From positions 26,673,003-26,737,002 of the forward strand of contig CM039463.1 in the NCBI GenBank assembly GCA_022414725.1: a stretch of 64,000 bases of DNA, in the 5' to 3' direction. Origin of the DNA: Microglena sp. YARC (taxonomy: Eukaryota > Chlorophyta > Chlorophyceae > Chlamydomonadales > Chlamydomonadaceae). Numbering within the stretch: position 1 is the first letter of the stretch; every line of letters begins with the position of its first letter. This document shows, in pieces, positions 20,421 through 29,500 of the stretch. The position numbers and the translations under genes were made by a program. A model generated the notes under the pieces. That model did no database searches and was not told the DNA's origin. It saw only the letters and a list, made by a program, of their open reading frames with translations.

Positions 20421-21290
20421 ATGGGACAGACGGATGAGATGAAAGGCTGAACATAGTCTGCAAAAATTGCCCCCACATTTTGAACATTAAGGTAGCATGC
20501 AGTATTGGAGGGGTGGGGTGGGGTGAATGAGGAGAAGAACAAGTATGGGATTCTTACGTGTGTCAACCAGGGATTTCCCGCTTTCATTAGCAGCTTCTAG
20601 GCAGCTCCCCAAGCCAGCCACTACGCTGCACTCAAATATTTCTGAACGTCTGGACAGATGGGTGTGTCAGCTTCAAGGTTCCCTAGGTTGCTTTAGTTTT
20701 TGCTTGGCAGCCAGCCAGGGGAGCTGCCTAGAAGCTGTTGCTCGTAGCTGAAAAGGAAAGCTATGGTGTGTCAACGACAAGGCTACAAAGCCATTGCATG
20801 CATTGTTGAGCAATTATCAGCCCAAGTTACTTCAACATGACGGGGAAATCAGAAAGCACCCAAACAATTAGGTTAAGCATAGTGTGACATCATGTGAGAG
20901 GTAATATCCACACAAAACCAGACACCACTACCCTTGTGTGATAAAACAGAAAGCAGTTAGAATGAGGAATCATTTGAAAATCTGGACATCCACCACCGGG
21001 AATTGATACTACCATGTTCTGTGGACGAGAATTCAATATAAGCCCTGTCATTTCGCTCCTACGACAGGATTGTAAAAAGAAGTGCGGATGAGGACTGTTC
21101 TTGTTGTCTCATATTTATCCGTGTTTGCAAGACTCAACCTCTCGGACATGTCTCTAAGCTCATGAACATGAAAGATCATCACATATGCAGGCTAAGAGAT
21201 CTACAACGGTGACACACGGCGATACAATTACCCACTCCTTGTCCGAGTTTCATACTAGCCCCCCACCCCACCCGGGACCCCATCCCTGAA
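20421..21290. other. Intergenic; one AGCAGCTTC-family hairpin element
   Basis: 20580-20762 is a member of the inverted-repeat family with arms AGCAGCTTCTAGGCAGCTCC and GGAGCTGCCTAGAAGCTG, ending CTGAAAAGGAAAGCTATGG. No gene is supported in the rest. Confidence 0.6.
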
Positions 21291-21480
21291 GTTAAAGTAG
21301 ATCATTACCTGTACAGGCTAAGTTCATAAACATGAAGATCTTTACCTATAAAGGCCAAGTTCACAAACATGAAGATATTTACCTATACAGGCTAAGTTTA
21401 AAAACATGAAGATCATTGCCTATACAGGCTAAGTTCAGAAACATGAAAATCATTGCCTATACATGCTAAGGGATCTACAC
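21291..21480. repeat. About 43-bp tandem repeat, four to five copies
   Basis: Units contain GATCATTGCCTATACAGG and CTAAGTTCAGAAACATGAA with substitutions. The first copies have TTACCTGTACAGG. Confidence 0.85.
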
Positions 21481-21526
21481 CGGTGCCAAACGGAGATACA
21501 AAGTGCAAGGAAACATGCTGCATAAT

Positions 21527-21666
21527 TAGTTTTGCCAAGTGCGATATCGTAATATGTACATATATGTAATGTACGATATATCGATGATATCATATGATAT
21601 ATCGTACCATATATCATATGAAACATCGCCGATAATCTTAGGACCAGTACGATATTGACATCCCTA
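21527..21666. mobile_element. hAT-type miniature element, 140 bp
   Basis: It ends in TTGACATCCCTA (21655-21666) with a diverged left end TAGTTTTGCCAA. The flanking 8-mers TGCATAAT and TGTATGAT agree at 6 of 8 positions, both differences being transitions. The interior is palindromic (ATATCGATGATATCATATGATATATCG-like), as in the 572-bp element. Confidence 0.6.
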
Positions 21667-23056
21667 TGTATGATATATCACACCCATGCTTCCTCTCAGC
21701 CCTAACCCCGAGCCTTTCTTTCTTTAACTGGCTCTCCCTCGTCCAGCATCTGTAAAGCATTACCCACTCCTTGCATTCAGCTTCATACTAGCTTTGGCCA
21801 GCGAATCACCCAACACTTGAATAGTTCAGATCCACACCTGTTGCAACAAGAAACACTAGCACACACTCTCACACTAGGTGTCTTCATAAGGCGCGATGGT
21901 GCGGAAAAATGAAGTTCCCTATCAAGCTTTTCCTCATCGTTCGCCTTCCACTCAGGGCTATTTGGGGCGTTCGGGATCCCAACTTACTGCGCTACGCACC
22001 ATCTTTCTCCAATACCCGAGCCAGTTCCAGTTGAGGACTTTTTAATTTGATCAGGCGGCTTTTGCCGTATTTGAGTTTTGATGCTTTCCGGTCCCCGCGA
22101 GCATGTCGTAGCATGGTGGGATTCAGGTGGTTCCCACATGGTGGGTATACTAGACTCATGTTGCATGCACATGAGACACCCATTCAAATCTGAACTGCCC
22201 CTTGGGGTTGGGGTTCCATGCAAGGTGACAAGTGCACATGCAGGGCGCTAGAGACTAAGAGCTGGAGGCATCCAAATGAGCACGTGTGCCCACGGCACAC
22301 ACCAACATCAGTGTAGCGCACACCATGTTCAGTAGTCTGGACCCCTAGATACATCCCTGTTTGCAACAGGGAATTTAGGGAGGGGGTGCAATGTGTACAA
22401 GAGGCGCTTGTGGCATGCCCCAGACACTCGTGTTACTTCACTAGGACAAGGGCAGAAAATCACCAACTGGTTTATATCTGCCTTGTCAACGCTTCTTAAA
22501 ATATGATGTGCCATGCATAAAACAGATTATCACATGTGCACCAATGCTGGATAGTACCCGTGTGGTTCAAGAATGTTACTGTAATATTGAAGAATATTGT
22601 TTTATAAGAATCCAAAGACTTTTGCTCAAGCCTACACTAACAGGCTGTGTTGGTCACCTACCTTGATCATACTTCAGATAAAGTTGTCTCTTGCTGAGTC
22701 AGTCAGTTAGGTTGCCTCTTGCTCCAGTTCCCTGCTGCACCCATCACCAGAAGCAAGAAAGGAAGGGAACAGCACTGTCTCTCCCATCACATGGGATATC
22801 CCTTGGATACTACATTCACTAATAGTATATCTCGCTGAGGGCAATCGTAGTACGATTTCGGTACTGCTGTCAGTAGCCAGTCGGTTCCCCGGGTTCCCGC
22901 GGGTTCCCCCGCCCCCGTCATCGCGCGTCATTCCGACTCAGCTTCGTGACTGTGAAGCCGTGCGAAGCCGACAGCTGAAGACCATCCCGCAATCGGGATT
23001 CCATCCGCTTTTGCTTTCAGACAGAAGTACCCTCTAGCGCTCGCATTCTTTCGCGA
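21667..23056. other. Intergenic region upstream of the GNAT-like gene
   Basis: No gene is supported; minus-strand frames at 21984-22514 and 22707-22931 look like chance. The last 150 bases should contain the promoter and 5' UTR of the gene starting at 23057. No TATA box is obvious. Confidence 0.4.
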
Positions 23057-23477
23057 ATGGATGACGAGCAATTAAAACAACATATAGATGTACTTCCTGA
23101 TGAGTTGCGAGCGTATGTGCTCGCATTGCCGAAGGAAAAGCAGGCAGAGGTAGTCAAGAAGATCGTTCAAACCACAGCGCTCTCATTCCAGCAATTAGAT
23201 GAGGAAGACATCGCCACGATCAAAGTAAGGAGCGTAGTGGGGTTCCCGGTGGAGGTACAGTCTGTTGACTGGAAATGAATGATGGGCTGCATGGATGGGT
23301 ACATGGGGTGCATGGTTGTGTCCACATGGGGTCATGACAGAGTGGCAGGTGCATGGTTGTGTCCACATGGGGTCATGACGGAGTGTCAGGTGCATGGTTG
23401 TGTCCACATGGGTTCATGATAGAGTGACAGTTGACAGAGTGGCAGGTGCAAGGGTGTGTCCACATGGGATTTTGTGT

Positions 23478-23508
<31 letters not shown>

Positions 23509-26500
23509 GATGGTGTGTGTGTGGGGGGGGGTAGATTTGTGTGTGGGGGTATGGGGGTTTGTGTGTGGATGTGCTGCAAACCCAAATTTGAGTATTTATA
23601 TATTGACCTGATGTGGTTGGGCAACTTTATGCCAAAAAATATTTGTCTTTGGACTGGAGACCATAGGCTAAAACCATGCAATTCATGCTCACCAAGACTT
23701 AGGCACCTATGGAGATATTCATTTTTCATTTATTCATTTATTCATTTATTCATTTATTTATTTAATTAGGCTCCAGCTTCAGCCAGTGCTTGAATTTCTC
23801 TGAAGTAGGGAACGGCATCTCATATGATGTTGCTCAAAGGCGAGAATGAGATCATATGATATCATACTTGCCTTTTGTCAGCACCATATGATATGCCTTT
23901 CCCTACTCTTAAGCCTGTACTTATGCAGCCTACACAAGCAGGAGCCTGTTGCTTGTTGGGTTCTAAATGTTGCTTTAGGGCTATTTCAGGTCAAAAAAAT
24001 GCTTGCAGCACCCCGAAAGCTACTAGGAGCACCATAGTGCTACGTAAAGACATGCTCCCCTTCCTTGAAAATAAACCGGGTACTTGTGCAGCCTCACATG
24101 AGCAGGAGCAGAGTGCTGAAAATGTTGCCTTGGGTGGTCAAAATGTTGCCTTTAGGCTATTTTGGGGGTAAAAAAAGCTGCTAGAAGCAGCCCGAAAGCT
24201 ACTAGGAGCACCTCAATGCTAGTGAAGACATTGCTTCCCTTCCTTGAAAAGAAACCTGGTACTTGTGCAGCCTCACATGATCAGGAGCTGACTGCTGAAA
24301 ATGTTGCCTTCGGGGGTCAAAATGTTGTTTTTGGGGGTAAAACAAGCTTGGTACTTCTGTTGCCTCACTTGAACTAGGCCTCACATGAACCCTAAAACCT
24401 ATAACCTAAACCCTAAAACCTAAATAGAACTCTGGTACTTACGTAGCCTCACATGAGCAGGAGCGAACAGCTGAAAATGGGGCTTATGGATTCATTATCG
24501 ATGACATGCACATTTCCTGGGATGAACTCAACAACGACAGGTGAGAGGGAAAGGGGTGAGTGAGAGGGAACTCATTAGGTTTGGATGGATGGGGGCATTG
24601 GGGTGTGTGTGTGGGGTGGGGGGGGGGGGGAGGAGTGGTGGGGGGGGGAGGTGGGGGTTCCTGGGATGAACTCAGCAACGACAGGTGAGAGGTTAACTGG
24701 AAGTCATCAGGTTGGGATGGATGGGGACAATGGGGTGTGTGTGTGGGGGGGGGGGGGGGGAGGGGGGAGGTGAGGTGGGGGGAGGCGAGTGGGGTTGGTG
24801 GGTGAGGGGGGGGGGGGGGGGGGCAGGGTGAGGGGCAATAGTGGTAGTGGTGGGGGTGGTGAGGGGTGGGTGGGTGGAGTGGTAGGGGTGAGGGGGGGAG
24901 AGGAGTGTGGTGGGTGAGGGGTGGGTGAGATGGGTGGGTGAGGGGGAAAGGGGGGGGGGGGGGGATGGGGGAGGGGGGTTGTGTGGGTGGGTGGGGGTGA
25001 GGGTTGTGTGGGTGGGTTGGGGGGAGTGGGAGTGGGAAGGTTGCAGGTGGGTGGGGAGTGGGAGTGGGTGTGACTGTGTGAGGGAAGGAGAGGGGGGGGG
25101 GGGGGGGGGGGGGAGTTGATGTGAATGTCTGTGAATGTCAGGTAAGGGGCTGCCAGAAATAATGTGACGTGTGTTATATGTAGGGAACGGCAACTTATAT
25201 AAGTGTTTGGAAAACTAATATTAACTAATATTATATTAGTGTCACAATAATATTAGTTTTCAAATACATTCGAAATTCTGGAGAGATGGCTCGTCCGACA
25301 AATATCATATAATGTTATACGGATATTATATTATATTATATTATGTATTCACTAATATTACATAACATAGCCGACCCCTAATTATATGGTCATGGCTTCC
25401 ACATGGTCATGGTCCATATCACTCCTTTTGTAGGAGTGACTCCGCCGATCATGGACAAAATCCTTGAGTCTAGGGCTAGCGCACGGAGACCCACCCTATG
25501 AGGTATACATTCTTCTTTTTCACAAAACAACTTACCTCCTGTGACTATGTGACGGGGTTTCCAAAGCAGCTGCAAGCTTTGGGCTTGACGCAGTCGCTGG
25601 CTGCTGGAGCTGGCTGCAAGCTGGCTACATGTAGCCCAACAACGTAACAGTGAAAAAGACTTATCTCCTGTGCCCACATGACGCAGTCGCTGGCTGTTGG
25701 AGCTGGCTGGAAGCTGCTACGCGTAGCCCCAAAATGAAACAGTGAAAACAAGTTACCTCCTGTGCCCACATGACGCAGTTACTGACTGTTGGAGCTGGCT
25801 GGAAGCTGCTACGCGTAGCCCAAAAATGAAACAGTGAAAACAACTTATCTCCTGTGCCCACATGACACAGTTATATCTGCTTAGGCGCATTTGAGGAAAG
25901 GTCGGAAGACGAGGTGCCGGTGGCATTCATCATCGCTCAACTCTCACGACTGGATCAAACCAAGGTGACGAGCTTGGAGGGCTTTATGAGGGCTGTACGG
26001 GCAGGATGGGCTGTATGAAAAGAAAAGAAAAGCAATACGCGCAAAGTCGGCGTGATTGAGGAAGCTGTCCAAAGAGGGTCCTCAGACAACACTATGGATG
26101 GGCTGTACGGGCAGGGTGGGCTGTATGAAAAGAAAAAAAAGCATTACATGCCAAGTCGGCGTGATTAAGGAAGCTGTCCAAAAGGGGTCCTCAGACAACA
26201 CCATGTATGGGCTGTACGGGCAGGGTGGGCTGTATGAAAAGAAAAGAAAAGTAATACGCCATGTACGGGCAGGATGGACTGTATGGGCTGTATAGGCAGG
26301 ATAGGCTATATGGGTAGGATAGATAGTCTGCACTCGATTTATTGACTAGCACTGGGTGTGCTGTACTTGATTGGCAACGAGGGTGCTGTTATTATCTTGC
26401 ACTGAGTGTGGTTTGATTGACTAGCACTGGGTATGCTGTACTTGACTAGCAACAAGGGTGCTATTATTTTCTAGCACCAAGTGCCCAGGCTTTATGTTAC

Positions 26501-29500
26501 TAGCACTGAGTGTGCTTTTAATCGTTCAGCACCGACTGTGTTTATTATTAATAAGCATTGCGTGTGTAATGATCGTCTAGCACTGTCTGTGCTTTAATCA
26601 ATCAATATTGAATGAGTGTGATTTTATCATACATCTAGGGGATCTGTCAGTAGATTGTTTCACATTTCGTTGCGATTGCCATTCAAACTGAATCCAGGGT
26701 GTCGCTGGTTTCCGTCGGGAGAACCACCTCCCACCCACCCACCAACCCACCCACCAACCCAACCAACCAACCAACCAACCAACCAACCAACCAACCCATC
26801 CATCCAGGAACTGTATCTAGATGATGGTGAACCTAGCCCTGGCCCTGAATCAACAACCCAAGGTGGCGTGGCTTCTGGAAACAGTCCGTCATCCAGCCAA
26901 GGCCATAGCACTCAGACTGGGAATGGTACTGCTCCTGTGCCAGATTCTGGGTCTGAAGATAGAAGCGGTACAGATGTGTACAGCCTGCTTCAAGGCACTG
27001 GGTACCAGCCAACTGATGTAGTGCTATCGGTGTACTTCTTAGGAGTAGACTTTGAGTTCAGGCGACAGGGGTTCGGCCGTCAGCTACTGGGCTTGGTGCA
27101 GAGTGTTGCTGAAGAAGCCAAGTGAGTGGTGGTTGTGGTGGTGGTGGTGATGGTTGTGATATTTGTTACGGTGGTTGTGATGGTTGTTATGATGTTTGTG
27201 GTGGTTACTATGACTGTGATGATTGGTGCAGAGTGTTACTGAAGAAGCCAAGTGAGTGGTGGCTGTGTTGGTTGTGGTGGTGGTGGTGGTGATGTTTGTG
27301 GTGGTTGTGATGAGTGTGATGATTGGTGCAGAGTGTTGCTGGAGAAACCAAGTGATTGGTGGTGGTGGTTGTTATGGTGGTTGTGGTGGTTATTATGACT
27401 GTGATGATTGGTGCAGAGTGTTGCTGAAGAAGCCACGTGAGTGGTGGTTGTGGTAATTGTGGTTGTGGTTATGATATTTGTTATGGTGGTTGTGATGTTT
27501 GTTATGGTGGTTGTAATGGTTATGGTGGTTGTTGTGGCCGTCAGCTACTGGGCTTGGTGCAGAGTGTTGCTGAAGAAGCCAAGTGAGTGGTGGTTGTTAT
27601 GGCTGTGATATTTTTGATGGTTGTGGTGGTTGTCATGGTTGCGGTGGCTGTGATGGTTGTGATGGTTATGGTGGTTGTGATGGTAGTGGACTTGTGGTGG
27701 TTGTCATGGTGGTGGTGGTTGTGGTGGTTATCATGGTGGTGGTGGTTGTGATGGCTGTGGTGATCTCCATGCCTGTGTTAAGCTGTAATTTAGCTTTTGA
27801 TACTGCTGCTGCTGCTACTACTGCTGCTGCTGCTACTGCTACTACTGCCGCTGCTGCTGCTTTTGGTGCTGTTGCTGCTTTTGGTACTGCTGCTGCTGCT
27901 GCTGCTGCTCTTTTTGTTCTTGTTCTCACTGCCCTGGCTAGCTCAAAGCTGAAGGGACTAGCTGGTAAGCTCTCCCAAGTACATCCACTCCATCTCCGGT
28001 TTCTATTTAATGCTGGGGGTATCAAGCAGACTGCAACTGGTGTGGTGGAGGCTGATATAACAGAGGCTGATTTAACTGATATATCTGATATAATAGATAT
28101 AACTGATATAGCTGATATTACTGATATAACTGATATGACTGAAACAACTGATATAGCTGATATAACTGATATAACTGATATGACTGAAATAACTGATATA
28201 ACTGATATAGCTGATCTAACTGATATGACTGATATAACTGACATAACTGATATAGCTGATATAGCTGACATAACTGATCTAACTGATATTACTGATATAA
28301 CTTATATTGCTGATATAACTGATATAGCTGATCTAACTGATATAGCTGATATAGCTGATATAACTGATACAGCTGATTTAACTGATATAACTGATATAAC
28401 TGATATAGCTGATATAGCTGATTTAACTGATCTAGCTGATATAACTGATATAACGGCTATAACGGAGGCTTTTGACTCTATGCAGCCATGTATCTTTAAT
28501 TTCGTGTCATCTACCCTGATCTGATGTAGCTGACTCTGTAGCTGACTCTGATCTGATGTATCTGACTCTGATATGATGTAGCTGACGCTGACCTGTGCTC
28601 ACTATGTTGACATGCAAATCCTTAAAAGAGTTACTGTAGCTGACTCTGATCTGATGTAGCTGACTCTGTAGCTGAATCTGATATGCACTTACCTTGTTGA
28701 CATGCAAATCCTTGTTGGAGACATTGTAGCTGACTCTGATCTGATGTAGCTGACTCTGTAGCTGAATCTGATATGCACTTACCTTGTTGACATGCAAATC
28801 CTTGTTGGAGACATTGTAGCTGACTCTGATCTGATGTAGCTGACTCTGTAGCTGAATCTGATATGCACTTACCTTGTTGACATGCAAATCCTTGTTGGAG
28901 ACATTGTAGCTGACTCTGATCTGATGTAGCTGACTCTGTAGCTGAATCTGATATGCACTTACCTTGTTGACATGCAAATCCTTGTTGGAGACATTGTAGC
29001 TGACTCTGATCTGATGTAGCTGACTCTGATCTGATGTAGCTGACTCTGTAGCTGACTCTGATCTGATGATGATGATGATGATGATGATCATGACCATGAC
29101 ATTTTTCCTGGTGCCCTCCCGGACTCCAAATGTAGCTTGACAGCGCCAAGGGGGACTTATATTCCCCTTCTGCACTTACTATGTTGGCATGCAAAACAGG
29201 GCTGAATGTAGCTTGCTGTGTTTGGGGGCTTTGGGGGCCTATAAGAGACAACTGTGACAAAATATTGAGCTGGCAGGAGGCGGACAACAAATTGTTTGAT
29301 GGTTTACAATGGTTGTTGAGCTGGGGCGACAGCCCTTACGCCATGTTAGGATATCAGCCCAAGGGATGCTCACCCCCATTTTTTTGTATGCGACGCGAGT
29401 GTGACTTAAGTGCGATGCTCAGGTGTGAAAGTTTTGCCGGAACTTGTGATTCACCCCATGTTAGGATATTCAGCCCAAGGGATGTTGAGTCCCAGTGTTG

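Noticed and set aside
27583..28524. 313-residue plus-strand protein in the GNAT intron
   Set aside because: It strings together GGT, GCT and ACTGATATA repeats; the real splice phase of the gene skips it.
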